This document shows positions 1 to 9,328 of a DNA stretch of 64,000 nucleotides, piece after piece. Made by a program: the position numbers and the translations under genes. The stretch comes from an uncultured Prochlorococcus sp. GTDB lineage: Bacteria > Cyanobacteriota > Cyanobacteriia > PCC-6307 > Cyanobiaceae. The notes beneath the pieces were generated by a model. It did not search any database, had not been told where the DNA came from, and was given only the letters and a program-made list of their open reading frames with translations. Position 1 is the first letter of the stretch, and every line of letters starts with the position of its first letter. The stretch lies in contig CABZFV010000006.1 in assembly GCA_902525075.1 (NCBI GenBank), positions 1-64,000 of the forward strand. The letters are read 5' to 3'.

Positions 1-629
1 ATTTTTATTATTTTATTTCAAAACCTTTTTGGCCTGGTCAATTTCAAAAAGAAATTGTTCTTGAGAGTATTGATCAAGAATATTTAATAAAGTTAAATCT
101 TCTTACAAAAGATAATATAAGATTGCGACAAATCTTATCTCTTCAAGAATCATCTAATGATGAACGTATTTCAGCTGCAGTTATTTCGCGAAAAACAGGA
201 GGTTGGTGGAGACAAATAATTTTAAACAAAGGTTCAAAGGATGGAGTAGAAATTGGCAATATTGTGATTGGTCCGGGTGGATTATTAGGTAGAGTAAAGA
301 ATACTTCTTTATTCACTTCGTCGGTAACTTTGATAACTTCTCCAGAAAGTAAGTTAGGCGTTTGGGTGGATAGAATTCAAATCAATGGATTACTAGTCGG
401 TTTAGGAGATGATTATCCTAGCCTAATACTTTATTCAAAAGATGCCGATATTAAAATCGGAGATTTTGTATCATCATCTCCTGCTAGTACGTTATTACCT
501 CCAAACATCCCTATTGGTATTGTCCAATCTATAGATGAGACGTTGAAATCAAAAAAAACGGCAAAAATTTCACTTATAGCAAAACCTCATGTAATTGATT
601 GGGTACAAATTTTGAAAGTAAATATTTAA
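1..629 (+). CDS. mreC: Rod shape-determining protein MreC, 5' end outside window
   Basis: MreC is a membrane-anchored periplasmic scaffold that joins the MreB filament to the cell-wall elongation machinery. The reading frame is open from base 3 back to the window edge, so the gene begins upstream; the visible part starts after the N-terminal anchor with a leucine-rich, likely coiled-coil stretch (KLNLLTKDNIRLRQILSL) and runs into the beta-rich MreC core (GSKDGVEIGN, GPGGLLGRV, LGVWVDR). A TTG at 123 is an in-frame codon, not the likely start. The stop overlaps the mreD start by one base, so the two are probably one operon, usually led by mreB just upstream. Confidence 0.93.
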   Translation, partial: FYYFISKPFWPGQFQKEIVLESIDQEYLIKLNLLTKDNIRLRQILSLQESSNDERISAAVISRKTGGWWRQIILNKGSKDGVEIGNIVIGPGGLLGRVKNTSLFTSSVTLITSPESKLGVWVDRIQINGLLVGLGDDYPSLILYSKDADIKIGDFVSSSPASTLLPPNIPIGIVQSIDETLKSKKTAKISLIAKPHVIDWVQILKVNI

Positions 630-1144
630 TGAATAAATTTTTTACCAAAAAATTTTCCATTATAAGCTTTATTTTTATCCCAATTATTTTTTTGTGGCAC
701 CCTAATTGGCTTGGATTTTTAGGTGTTCAGCCTTATTGGCCGTTATTTTGGTTATTGCCTTGGGCAATGATTAATGGATCAATTAATGGATTAGTATTTG
801 GTTTGTTTTTAGGTCTCATCTTAGATTCTCTAACTTTAAATGAAGGTTTTACTCAAATTCCAGGCCTAATTTTTTGTGGATTTTTCTTTGGGAGAATTAA
901 ATTACATAGTGATATTTTGGTGGGACATTTTAGGTATGGTTTAATTTGTTCTTTTGGAAGTTTTTTATGCGGTACTCTTTATCTTGCACAAATTTTGTTT
1001 AGAAATTCTTCAGATGGTAATTTTTTAATGTTTATTCCAGGTGTAAAAAATATCTTAGCTCAAGTTTTTTTGACAGGTTTGTTTGCTCCCTTTATTTGCT
1101 CCCAACTTATAAGGATGTTTAAATTTTCAAGAAGAAAAGTGTGA
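629..1144 (+). CDS. mreD: Rod shape-determining protein MreD
   Basis: A 171-residue, very hydrophobic protein with about five predicted membrane segments (for example IISFIFIPIIFLW and LVFGLFLGLILDSL). Its position directly after mreC fits MreD, the integral membrane partner of MreC in the elongation complex. The frame stays open upstream to 599, but the ATG at 629 overlaps the mreC stop in a TAATG arrangement that is typical of translational coupling, so I chose it. MreD sequences diverge quickly; the call leans on size, topology and neighbour as much as on sequence. Confidence 0.85.
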   Translation: MNKFFTKKFSIISFIFIPIIFLWHPNWLGFLGVQPYWPLFWLLPWAMINGSINGLVFGLFLGLILDSLTLNEGFTQIPGLIFCGFFFGRIKLHSDILVGHFRYGLICSFGSFLCGTLYLAQILFRNSSDGNFLMFIPGVKNILAQVFLTGLFAPFICSQLIRMFKFSRRKV

Positions 1145-1328
1145 TAATAAATTTTGCCAAGAGGAAAAAATGCTTGAAAAAATTTATATATTTTCAATTA
1201 ATTTAAAATGTTTGTAAACCTTAGGAATATCTCTTTGAGGGTTCGTAATGTTATATTTTTAATTGTTAGAATAAATGTTCAATGCAATAGTTCTTTGCTT
1301 TGAAATATCGAGAAATCTTTTTTTAACT

Positions 1329-2075
1329 ATGTCAAAAGCAAGAATTTTAGTTGTTGATGATGAACCAGCAGTTTTGAAGGTATTAGTTACGAGGCTTCAA
1401 CTTGCAGGATATCAGGTATATTCAGCGACTAACGGCGAAGAAGCTCTTGAGTCTTTCCACAGGGATTCCCCAGATTTGATAGTTCTTGATGTTATGCTTC
1501 CAAAAATGGATGGATTTGCTGTTTGTAGAAGAATTAGAGCTGAGTCAGTAGTACCAATTATATTTTTAACCGCTCTCGAGGCTATTTCAGAGAGAGTTGC
1601 TGGTTTGGATTTAGGAGCCGATGATTACTTATCTAAACCATTTAGCCCAAAAGAGTTAGAGGCCAGAATAGCTACAATTTTGAGAAGAATGGGTCCAACT
1701 GTATCGGTTACTGAAACCAAAGAAGTTCCTTCAGGCAAAGGAGTTATGAAATTTGGAAGTTTAGTTGTTGATACTAATCGCAGACAAGTTTCTAGAGCTG
1801 GAGATAGAATTAGTCTAACCTATACTGAATTTAGTCTCCTAGAGTTATTATTTGACGAACCTGGTAAGGTCGTTCCTCGAGCAGAAATTTTGGAACAACT
1901 GTGGGGCTATCCTCCTCGTAGAGCGGCAGATTTAAGAGTTGTAGATGTATATGTTGCAAGACTAAGAGGTAAATTGGAACCAGATCCAAGAAATCCAGAA
2001 TTAATACTAACTGTTAGAGGAATTGGTTACGCATCTCAGAGAGTTGGCGAAACAGCAACATCTTTGGCAAGTTGA
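1329..2075 (+). CDS. rpaB: OmpR-family response regulator RpaB
   Basis: A 248-residue two-domain response regulator. The receiver domain (about 1-120) has the acidic pair in VVDDEP, the phospho-acceptor Asp in LIVLDVMLPKMDG, the Thr in FLTA and the Lys in LSKPFSPKE. The winged-helix domain (about 140-240) carries LTYTEFSLLELL, EILEQLWGY and RVVDVYVARLRGKLE. LDLGADDYLSKPFSPKELEARI and the ending NPELILTVRGIGY match RpaB (Ycf27) better than RpaA. RpaB controls high-light and photosystem genes in cyanobacteria and is usually paired with the kinase NblS. The frame extends upstream to 1275, but ATG 1329 gives the standard start MSKARILVVDDE. Confidence 0.88.
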   Translation: MSKARILVVDDEPAVLKVLVTRLQLAGYQVYSATNGEEALESFHRDSPDLIVLDVMLPKMDGFAVCRRIRAESVVPIIFLTALEAISERVAGLDLGADDYLSKPFSPKELEARIATILRRMGPTVSVTETKEVPSGKGVMKFGSLVVDTNRRQVSRAGDRISLTYTEFSLLELLFDEPGKVVPRAEILEQLWGYPPRRAADLRVVDVYVARLRGKLEPDPRNPELILTVRGIGYASQRVGETATSLAS

Positions 2076-2125
2076 GCAATAGTCTGATAATTTTATTAAA
2101 TAAAACAAATATATTTAAATAAATT

Positions 2126-3637
2126 TTGTCTGAAATTAAAGAAGCGCGCTTACAAAAAGCTAGTTCACTCGTGAATAAAGGATTTGCTTCTTACGCACAG
2201 AGCTTTAAGGTATCACATACTACCAGTTTTCTTATTCAAAAATTTGATCATCTAGAAAATGGTCAAGAGGAAGACTTCAGTGTTTCTATTGCTGGTAGAG
2301 TTCTGGCAAAAAGGGTAATGGGCAAAATTGCCTTTTTCACAATAAGCGATCAAGAAGGTCAGATTCAGCTTTATCTAGATAAAAGGATTATTAATTTCAA
2401 TTTAGAAAAACAAAAATTACTTTCTTTTGAAGATCTCAAGGAAATAGTAGATATTGGTGATTGGATAGGAGTCTATGGAACTATTAAAAAAACTAATAAA
2501 GGTGAGCTTTCAATTAAAGTAGAAAAATGGGAAATGTTATCCAAATCATTACAACCTCTTCCAGATAAATGGCATGGATTGACTGATATTGAAAAAAGAT
2601 ATAGACAACGTTATTTAGATTTAATAGTTAATCCTCACTCTAAAAATGTATTTAAAACCAGAGCGAAATGTATAAGTTTTATAAGAAAGTGGCTAGATAA
2701 TAGAAATTTTTTAGAGATAGAGACTCCAATTCTGCAATCTGAAGCTGGTGGTGCTGAAGCAAGACCATTTATAACTCATCACAATACATTAGATATTCCT
2801 TTGTATTTAAGAATAGCTACAGAATTACATTTAAAGAGAATGGTTGTTGGAGGTTTTGAGAAAGTCTATGAATTGGGAAGAATCTTCCGTAATGAGGGGA
2901 TAAGTACAAGGCATAATCCAGAATTCACCTCAGTGGAAATTTATGAAGCTTATTCAGATTATGTAGATATGATGAATTTAACTGAAGAATTGATTAAAGA
3001 TATCGTAGCTGATGCATGTGGGTCCTTAACTATAAATTATCAAAATAAAGAAATTGATTTTTCTAAGCCTTGGTCAAGAATATCCATGAAAGCTATTGTC
3101 AAAAAATATACAGGGATTGATTTTGATTCTTTCAGTGGAGACTTTCTAGCAGCAAAACAAGCCGTTAAAAATATCAATGTTGATTGTTCTAATAAAGTAA
3201 ATACTATGGGAAGACTTTTAAATGAGGTCTTCGAGCAAAAAGTAGAATCAAAACTTATAGAACCCACTTTTGTTATTGATTATCCTGTTGAAATTTCTCC
3301 TTTAGCTAGGCCTCATCATGATAATAAAGAAATAGTTCAGAGATTTGAATTATTCATTGTTGGTCGAGAACTTGCAAATGCGTTTAGTGAGCTGATAGAT
3401 CCAGTAGATCAAAGAGAAAGAATGCAATTACAGCAATCTCTTAGAGATGAAGGAGATCTTGAGGCTCACTGTATAGATGAAGATTTTTTAAATGCTTTAG
3501 AGATTGGCATGCCGCCTACGGGAGGATTAGGTATAGGCATTGATAGGCTAATTATGTTAATTACTAATAGCGCATCGATTAGAGATGTAATCCCTTTCCC
3601 ATTGTTAAAACCAGAAATAACTTCCAAAAAAAGTTAA
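2126..3637 (+). CDS. lysS: Lysyl-tRNA synthetase, class II
   Basis: Charges tRNA-Lys with lysine in the cytoplasm. At 503 residues it has the normal bacterial length. An N-terminal OB-fold anticodon-binding domain (about 50-150, [15 protein letters not shown]) is followed by the class II catalytic core with motif 1 ([10 protein letters not shown]), motif 2 ([17 protein letters not shown]) and motif 3 ([13 protein letters not shown]). The best start is the TTG at 2126, which gives [16 protein letters not shown]; no ATG lies nearby in frame. It follows rpaB by 50 bases on the same strand. Confidence 0.97.
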   Translation: MSEIKEARLQKASSLVNKGFASYAQSFKVSHTTSFLIQKFDHLENGQEEDFSVSIAGRVLAKRVMGKIAFFTISDQEGQIQLYLDKRIINFNLEKQKLLSFEDLKEIVDIGDWIGVYGTIKKTNKGELSIKVEKWEMLSKSLQPLPDKWHGLTDIEKRYRQRYLDLIVNPHSKNVFKTRAKCISFIRKWLDNRNFLEIETPILQSEAGGAEARPFITHHNTLDIPLYLRIATELHLKRMVVGGFEKVYELGRIFRNEGISTRHNPEFTSVEIYEAYSDYVDMMNLTEELIKDIVADACGSLTINYQNKEIDFSKPWSRISMKAIVKKYTGIDFDSFSGDFLAAKQAVKNINVDCSNKVNTMGRLLNEVFEQKVESKLIEPTFVIDYPVEISPLARPHHDNKEIVQRFELFIVGRELANAFSELIDPVDQRERMQLQQSLRDEGDLEAHCIDEDFLNALEIGMPPTGGLGIGIDRLIMLITNSASIRDVIPFPLLKPEITSKKS

Positions 3638-3693
3638 AAATTACCCTCGAATGAAGTAAAATAGTTAAATCAATCCAATACGAAATTTTTTAA

Positions 3694-3939
3694 ATGAGTG
3701 GTGAACGTGTTGGTTTCCGTTTCAAACACGCGGATGCAGTAGTAAAAAGAAATCCTCAAGGCCGATCAAGAAGAGGATGGGTTATTGAACCAGTAGAGCA
3801 AACTACAAGTAGAGGTACAAAAATGCCTGCATACAAAATTCGCTGGAGAGATAGTGAGAGGCCAGAAACTGTATTGCAGCATATGCTAATTGCAGATCCA
3901 GATCCTTCCCCACCTCCAACTTCAGTAAGTTTAGATTGA
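3694..3939 (+). CDS. Small conserved-looking protein of unknown function
   Basis: An 81-residue basic protein (MSGERVGFRFKHADAVVKR) with a compact middle rich in Arg and Trp (RRGWVIEP, YKIRWRDSERPETVL) and a Pro-rich, acidic tail (DPDPSPPPTS). I do not recognise the family. The pattern of short beta-like stretches around GWVIEP and YKIRW could be an SH3-like fold, but that is a guess. It is flanked by lysS and the reverse-strand smpB, has an ATG start and codon use like its neighbours, and no membrane segment or signal peptide. Confidence 0.75.
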   Translation: MSGERVGFRFKHADAVVKRNPQGRSRRGWVIEPVEQTTSRGTKMPAYKIRWRDSERPETVLQHMLIADPDPSPPPTSVSLD

Positions 3940-3965
3940 TACTTTCAATAATTCTGACTAATCTT

Positions 3966-4460
3966 TTATCTTTTTAGTGCAGAGTTGATTTCTTTTTTTA
4001 TGCTTTTTTGTTTTTCATCTTGTCGTTTGTCATGTAATTTTTTCCCTTTACCAACTCCAATATTTAGTTTTATCCATGAGCCTTTTAAATAAAGAGATAA
4101 TGGAACAATAGTCATTCCTTTTTTTTCAGTATTAGATTTCATTTTTATTATTTCTTTTTTATGTAGTAGCAACTTTCTATTTCTTAGTGGATCATGATTA
4201 AAGAAAGACCCCACATTTTTATGTGGTGAAATGTGAACATTTAATAATAAGATCTCCCCATCTCTGAATGAACAGTATCCGTCTCTTAAATTTGCTTTTC
4301 CGTTTCTAATAGACTTTACTTCAGTCCCTAAAAGCTCAATTCCAGCTTCGATTGTTTCAGATATTGCATATTGAAATTTTGCATATCTATTATCAGCTAG
4401 AAGTTTAAAATTATTTGCTTTATTAGTATTTTTTTTAACTTTGTTTGAATTTTTTGCCAT
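3966..4460 (-). CDS. smpB: SsrA-binding protein SmpB
   Basis: SmpB carries tmRNA to stalled ribosomes for trans-translation. The 164-residue protein has the diagnostic [21 protein letters not shown] block, [11 protein letters not shown] and [10 protein letters not shown], followed by the basic C-terminal tail ([14 protein letters not shown]) that enters the ribosome. A short Lys/Asn-rich N-terminal extension precedes the OB-fold core. It is divergent from ruvB with only about 50 bases between the start codons, so their promoters must overlap or be very close. Confidence 0.96.
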   Translation of the reverse strand: MAKNSNKVKKNTNKANNFKLLADNRYAKFQYAISETIEAGIELLGTEVKSIRNGKANLRDGYCSFRDGEILLLNVHISPHKNVGSFFNHDPLRNRKLLLHKKEIIKMKSNTEKKGMTIVPLSLYLKGSWIKLNIGVGKGKKLHDKRQDEKQKSIKKEINSALKR

Positions 4461-4512
4461 TTTAGTTGTAAAAAATCTTTCTACTCAGAACAATTGCAAT
4501 TAACCTTTCATT

Positions 4513-5571
4513 ATGGCAATAATTTCTTCCAATATAGGCGATAATGACTTTTCTTTTCGAAAAAAAGAACTTAGGCTAGTTGACTCAAAAAACATTCCAG
4601 AAGAAAAGAGAAATAATAATTTGAACTTAGCCCGGCCTCTTAATTTAAAAGAATTTATTGGCCAAGAACAACTTAAATCTTCTTTAAGAATAGCTATAGA
4701 TGCTTCAATTATTAGAAAAGAACCTTTGGAGCATACTCTTTTATATGGACAACCTGGTCTAGGTAAGACTACTCTTGCTTTTTTGATAGCCCACGAATTG
4801 AATACAAAATGTAGGATTGCGACTGCACCAGCAATTGCAAGACCAAGAGATATTGTAGGTTTACTTCTTGGATTAAAAGAAGGTGAAGTTTTATTTATCG
4901 ATGAGATACATCGCTTAAATAGGTTAACTGAAGAGTTGTTATATTCTGCAATGGAGGATTTTAGACTTGACTTAACGATGGGAGCTAATAGAGGAGCCCG
5001 TTGCAGAACAATTAATCTTCCTAGGTTTACTCTGATTGGCGCGACAACTAAATTAGCCTCAATAAGTGCACCTCTAAGAGACAGATTTGGGATATCTCAG
5101 AAAATTGAATTCTATACATGTGATGAATTAAAACAAATTATTGTTAATTTCTCCCGATTGATAAACCTTAATTTAGAAGATGAAGCATCTCATGATTTGG
5201 CAAAGATATCTCGAGGGACTCCAAGAATTGCATTAAGATTATTAAGACGAGTTAGAGATTATGCTCAAGTTGTTATGAAAACTAATACTATCTCAGTGAA
5301 TTTAATAAAAGAAGCTTTAAATTCTTACAAAATAGACGAAAAAGGATTGGATTCTTTAGATAGACACTATTTATCTTTTCTTAACCAAAACAATAATATT
5401 CCAACTGGCCTTGATTCAATTGCATCTGGGTTGGGCGATGATTCTTCAATGTTAGAATTTGTTGTTGAGCCATATCTTATTAAAATTGGTTTTCTCACGA
5501 GAACTCCTCGAGGAAGATTGCTTACTGCTTTAGGAAAAAAGTACATTGATTCAAAAGATGATAACTTTTAA
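4513..5571 (+). CDS. ruvB: Holliday junction branch-migration helicase RuvB
   Basis: RuvB is the AAA+ motor that drives branch migration with RuvA. The 352-residue protein shows Walker A ([11 protein letters not shown], about 79-89), Walker B ([10 protein letters not shown], about 126-135), sensor 1 (TLIGATTK), the arginine-finger region (LRDRFG) and the winged-helix tail ([16 protein letters not shown]). An N-terminal extension of about 30 residues precedes [12 protein letters not shown]. The end overlaps the next gene by 14 bases. Confidence 0.97.
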   Translation: MAIISSNIGDNDFSFRKKELRLVDSKNIPEEKRNNNLNLARPLNLKEFIGQEQLKSSLRIAIDASIIRKEPLEHTLLYGQPGLGKTTLAFLIAHELNTKCRIATAPAIARPRDIVGLLLGLKEGEVLFIDEIHRLNRLTEELLYSAMEDFRLDLTMGANRGARCRTINLPRFTLIGATTKLASISAPLRDRFGISQKIEFYTCDELKQIIVNFSRLINLNLEDEASHDLAKISRGTPRIALRLLRRVRDYAQVVMKTNTISVNLIKEALNSYKIDEKGLDSLDRHYLSFLNQNNNIPTGLDSIASGLGDDSSMLEFVVEPYLIKIGFLTRTPRGRLLTALGKKYIDSKDDNF

Positions 5572-6346
5572 AAAAGTTAAGGTTTGTTTTTTATTAATTT
5601 TTATTTTTTTCAATATTTTTTATATTGCACCATGCTATTCATTATCTTCGAGAGAGGATTTGTTTAAAAATGCGTTAGATCTTAGTTCAGGCGGAAAATT
5701 TAATCTCGCGTTACAAGAATGGAATCAATATCTTGATTCTTATCCTGATGATGCTGCAGGTTTTAGCAATAGAGGAAATGTAAGACTTGTTGTAGGAGAT
5801 GTTAAGGGATCAATAGATGACCAAAATAAGGCAATAAGTTTGAATCCTAGTGAAATAGATCCTTACATTAACAGGGGGATTGCTGAGGAAGCATTGGGTT
5901 TATGGTCGCAAGCGAAAAAGGATTATATGTTTGTTATTTCCCTAGATAGTAAAAATTTCTCAGCATTATATAATTTAGCTAACGTAGAAGGATCTACATC
6001 CCATTGGGATAAAGCAAGAGATTTATTCTCCAAAGCTGCTTTATATAATCCAGGATTTGCCATGGCTAGGTCAAGTTTGGCGTTAGCAGATTTCCAGTTG
6101 GGAAATATTGATGAATCTGAAAAAGAATTAATAAAGTTAATTAGACGTTATCCAACTTTTGCAGATGCTAGGGCAGCTTTAACAGCTTTGAGTTGGTCTA
6201 ATGGTGAAGCTGGTAAAGCAGAGAGTAATTGGATAGCGGTAACTGAATTAGATCCTAGATATAGTGATGAAGAATGGTTAAAAAAAATAAGAAGATGGCC
6301 TCCTCAACCAATTAAAGATTTAATGAATTTTATCGATTTAAAATAA
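5558..6346 (+). CDS. TPR-repeat protein, exported or membrane-anchored
   Basis: A 262-residue protein with an N-terminal hydrophobic segment ([20 protein letters not shown]) that looks like a signal peptide, followed by about five tetratricopeptide repeats (for example [55 protein letters not shown]). TPR arrays bind other proteins; the partner is not evident. A Cys near the end of the hydrophobic segment (APCYS) leaves a lipoprotein possible, though the lipobox is poor. I chose ATG 5558 over TTG 5546. It overlaps ruvB by 14 bases and is followed after 3 bases by the amidohydrolase gene, so the genes are likely co-transcribed. Confidence 0.88.
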   Translation: MITFKKVKVCFLLIFIFFNIFYIAPCYSLSSREDLFKNALDLSSGGKFNLALQEWNQYLDSYPDDAAGFSNRGNVRLVVGDVKGSIDDQNKAISLNPSEIDPYINRGIAEEALGLWSQAKKDYMFVISLDSKNFSALYNLANVEGSTSHWDKARDLFSKAALYNPGFAMARSSLALADFQLGNIDESEKELIKLIRRYPTFADARAALTALSWSNGEAGKAESNWIAVTELDPRYSDEEWLKKIRRWPPQPIKDLMNFIDLK

Positions 6347-6349
6347 GTA

Positions 6350-7534
6350 ATGAATAGAGATCAGTTACATAAAAAAATTGATTCGTTTAATGATGAACTA
6401 ATTAACTTAAGAAGACATATCCATGAACATCCGGAATTAAGTGGACTTGAAAATCAAACAGCGATCTTGATCAGTGGTTTTTTAAAAGATATTGGTTGGA
6501 ATGTTAGAGAATCTATAGGTAGGACTGGAGTTATAGCTGATTTTGGCCCTCTAGATAAAGGTATTATAGGTTTAAGAGTGGATATGGATGCATTGCCAAT
6601 ATTTGAGGAAACTAAATTAAGTTTTTCTTCAAAAGTAGATGGTGTTATGCATGCCTGTGGTCACGATTTGCATATCTCGATTGGATTGGGTGTCGCAAAA
6701 ATTATTAAGGATTTAAAACTAAATTTTGGGACTCGAATAATTTTTCAGCCTGCTGAAGAAATTGCGAGTGGAGCTAGATGGATGATTAAGGATGGTGCAA
6801 CTAATGGTTTAACCCATATTTTTGGAGTTCATGTCTACCCTGATTTATCCGTAGGGACTATTGGCATTAAAGAGGGAAGTTTAACTGCAGCTGCTGGAGA
6901 ACTTAATGTTGAGATTAAAGGAAAATCAGGCCATGGTGCTCGTCCTCATGAAGGAGTTGATGCTATTTGGGCTGCCTCAAAAGTTATCTCGGGAATTCAA
7001 GAATCAATAACACGGAAGTTAGACCCTCTAGATCCAGTAGTAATAACTTTTGGGAAAATAAATGGTGGCAATGCATTCAATGTTCTCGCAGAAAAGGTTA
7101 ATTTAATTGGTACTGTTAGATGCACTAATCGTAAAGTATTTATGAATATTGGTAATTGGCTCAATGAAAATATCACTTCTTTAGCTAATAGTTGCGGAGC
7201 TGAAGCAAAAGTAATTTTTAGAGAAATCACTCCGGCAGTTAATAATAATCCTGAAATGAATAGAGTCCTCAGAGATTCGGGAATTAAGGTTTTGGGTCAA
7301 GAAAATGTAATCGAATTACAAAAACCATCATTAGGAGCTGAGGATTTCGCTGAATTCTTAAATGAAATTCCTGGAGCGATGTTTAGGCTTGGGGTTTCTA
7401 GTTCCAATGGATGTGCTCCTCTTCATAGTTCTAAATTTGATCCGGATGAAAGAGCTATTGCTGTTGGAATTAAAGTGATAACAGAATCCATAGTAAAATT
7501 AAATAATGAAATAATTAATACTATTGGCAAATGA
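6350..7534 (+). CDS. M20 family metal-dependent amidohydrolase
   Basis: A 394-residue zinc peptidase-family enzyme of the hippurate hydrolase / IAA-amino-acid hydrolase subgroup (M20D). Metal ligands are visible in GLRVDMDALPI, MHACGHDLHI, FQPAEEIASGA and FGVHVYPD, with the C-terminal His in PLHSSKFDPDE. The lid domain runs from about 185 to 300 (GKSGHGARPHEGVDAI). Family members cleave N-acyl amino acids or related amides; the substrate cannot be read from sequence. It sits 3 bases after the TPR gene and overlaps the next gene by 4 bases (ATGA). Confidence 0.92.
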   Translation: MNRDQLHKKIDSFNDELINLRRHIHEHPELSGLENQTAILISGFLKDIGWNVRESIGRTGVIADFGPLDKGIIGLRVDMDALPIFEETKLSFSSKVDGVMHACGHDLHISIGLGVAKIIKDLKLNFGTRIIFQPAEEIASGARWMIKDGATNGLTHIFGVHVYPDLSVGTIGIKEGSLTAAAGELNVEIKGKSGHGARPHEGVDAIWAASKVISGIQESITRKLDPLDPVVITFGKINGGNAFNVLAEKVNLIGTVRCTNRKVFMNIGNWLNENITSLANSCGAEAKVIFREITPAVNNNPEMNRVLRDSGIKVLGQENVIELQKPSLGAEDFAEFLNEIPGAMFRLGVSSSNGCAPLHSSKFDPDERAIAVGIKVITESIVKLNNEIINTIGK

Positions 7535-7746
7535 AAATTAATAAAAGATTTATTTTATCTTTTGTAGCTCCTTTCATGATTTTTATATCTGTCATTGGAT
7601 TAATATTTAGGGATAATTCCAAGAAGGTTTTTTATTTACCCATTGGCTTAATGGGGATTGTAATTATTTTGGAGAGGGGTATGAGCAGACAATTGGATAG
7701 AAAAAATATTTTAAAAAAGATAAAGTCTTATCAAAAAAATAAATAA
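7531..7746 (+). CDS. Small membrane protein, unknown function
   Basis: A 71-residue protein with two hydrophobic helices (FILSFVAPFMIFISVIGLIF and VFYLPIGLMGIVIILE) and a basic C-terminal tail (LDRKNILKKIKSYQKNK). The ATG overlaps the amidohydrolase stop in an ATGA junction, which supports translation. It resembles the DUF3188 type of small picocyanobacterial membrane proteins, but I hold that only loosely. Function unknown; likely translationally coupled to the upstream gene. Confidence 0.75.
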   Translation: MKINKRFILSFVAPFMIFISVIGLIFRDNSKKVFYLPIGLMGIVIILERGMSRQLDRKNILKKIKSYQKNK

Positions 7747-7812
7747 AACAATTTTATTTATTTTCACTCAATATGAGATGACTTATTTTTAGAAAAGAGC
7801 TATTAATAAGAT

Positions 7813-7902
7813 AAATACTAGGGGTGCTAAGAAATTTAACTTAGCTGAGATCATACCCTTTGAACCTGAATCATTAATTTCGATGCAGGGAAGTTGAGAT
7901 TT
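7813..7902 (+). promoter_or_regulatory. TPP riboswitch (THI element) ahead of thiC
   Basis: The leader contains the conserved thiamin-pyrophosphate aptamer blocks in order: AGGGGTGCT, then GCTGAGATCATACCC, then TTTGAACCTGAATCA, then GCAGGGAAG. These are the hallmark of the THI box. It lies about 40 bases before the thiC start, so it most likely represses thiC when TPP is plentiful. The edges are approximate because the P1 stem is AT-rich and weak. Confidence 0.95.
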
Positions 7903-7943
7903 GATCAAACTTTAGTAATACCACTTTTAAAAATTAAGAAATT

Positions 7944-9314
7944 ATGAGAAGTTCTTGGATTAAGCCTCGCCTTGGGAAAGACAATGTAACTCAGATGAAC
8001 TTTGCGAGAAATGGATATATCACTGAAGAAATGGATTTTGTTGCTAAAAAAGAGAATCTTCCTTCTTCTTTAATAATGGAAGAAGTGGCGAGAGGAAGAT
8101 TAATTATTCCAGCTAATATTAATCATTTGAATCTTGAGCCAATGTCTATAGGTATTGCTTCAAGATGCAAAGTTAATGCCAATATTGGAGCTTCCCCTAA
8201 CGCAAGTGATATCAATGAAGAAGTAGAAAAGCTCAAACTTGCTGTTAAATATGGTGCTGATACGGTTATGGATCTTTCTACGGGAGGAGTAAATTTAGAT
8301 GAAGTCCGACAAGCAATTATTCAAGAATCTCCTGTTCCCATAGGAACTGTTCCTGTTTATCAAGCTTTAGAAAGTGTTCATGGTTCAATAGATAGACTAA
8401 CAGAAGACGATTTTCTTCATATTATTGAAAAACATTGTCAGCAGGGCGTAGATTATCAAACTATTCATGCTGGGCTATTAATAGAGCATTTGCCGAAAGT
8501 CAAAGGAAGAATTACTGGAATTGTCAGTAGAGGGGGAGGTATTTTAGCCCAATGGATGTTACATCATTTTAAACAAAATCCCCTCTATACAAGGTTTGAT
8601 GATATCTGTGAGATTTTCAAGAAATATGATTGTACTTTTTCTCTCGGAGATTCACTTAGGCCTGGATGTTTGCATGATGCTTCTGATGATGCTCAGCTAG
8701 CTGAATTGAAGACCTTAGGCGAGCTTACTCGAAGAGCATGGGAACATAATGTTCAAGTAATGGTTGAAGGTCCTGGTCATGTCCCTATGGATCAAATTGA
8801 GTTTAATGTGAGAAAGCAAATGGAAGAATGTTCAGAAGCCCCTTTCTATGTACTTGGTCCATTAGTAACAGATATTTCTCCTGGTTATGACCACATATCA
8901 AGTGCTATTGGGGCGGCAATGGCGGGGTGGTATGGAACTTCGATGCTATGTTATGTAACCCCAAAAGAACATCTAGGCCTTCCAAATGCAGAAGATGTAC
9001 GAGAAGGATTAATTGCTTATAAAATAGCTGCTCACGCTGCTGATATAGCAAGACATAGAGCTGGAGCTCGTGATCGAGATGATGAACTTAGTCATGCAAG
9101 GTATAACTTTGATTGGAATAAACAATTCGAACTTTCTTTAGATCCGGAAAGGGCAAAGCAGTACCATGATGAAACATTGCCTGAAGAGATCTTTAAAAAG
9201 GCTGAGTTTTGTTCAATGTGTGGCCCAAAACATTGTCCAATGAATTCAAAGATTTCAGATGAATCACTAGATCAACTAAAAGATAAACTTGAAGAATGTA
9301 ATACTTCAGTCTAG
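7944..9314 (+). CDS. thiC: Phosphomethylpyrimidine synthase ThiC
   Basis: A radical-SAM enzyme that turns aminoimidazole ribotide into the HMP-phosphate half of thiamin. The 456-residue form lacks the long N-terminal extension of E. coli ThiC, as is usual in cyanobacteria. Seen are [43 protein letters not shown] and the C-terminal cluster motif [12 protein letters not shown] (CxxCxxxxC). It is controlled by the TPP riboswitch just upstream. It ends 14 bases before the converging transketolase gene, which uses TPP as its cofactor. Confidence 0.98.
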   Translation: MRSSWIKPRLGKDNVTQMNFARNGYITEEMDFVAKKENLPSSLIMEEVARGRLIIPANINHLNLEPMSIGIASRCKVNANIGASPNASDINEEVEKLKLAVKYGADTVMDLSTGGVNLDEVRQAIIQESPVPIGTVPVYQALESVHGSIDRLTEDDFLHIIEKHCQQGVDYQTIHAGLLIEHLPKVKGRITGIVSRGGGILAQWMLHHFKQNPLYTRFDDICEIFKKYDCTFSLGDSLRPGCLHDASDDAQLAELKTLGELTRRAWEHNVQVMVEGPGHVPMDQIEFNVRKQMEECSEAPFYVLGPLVTDISPGYDHISSAIGAAMAGWYGTSMLCYVTPKEHLGLPNAEDVREGLIAYKIAAHAADIARHRAGARDRDDELSHARYNFDWNKQFELSLDPERAKQYHDETLPEEIFKKAEFCSMCGPKHCPMNSKISDESLDQLKDKLEECNTSV

Positions 9315-9328
9315 TTATCAATTACAAG

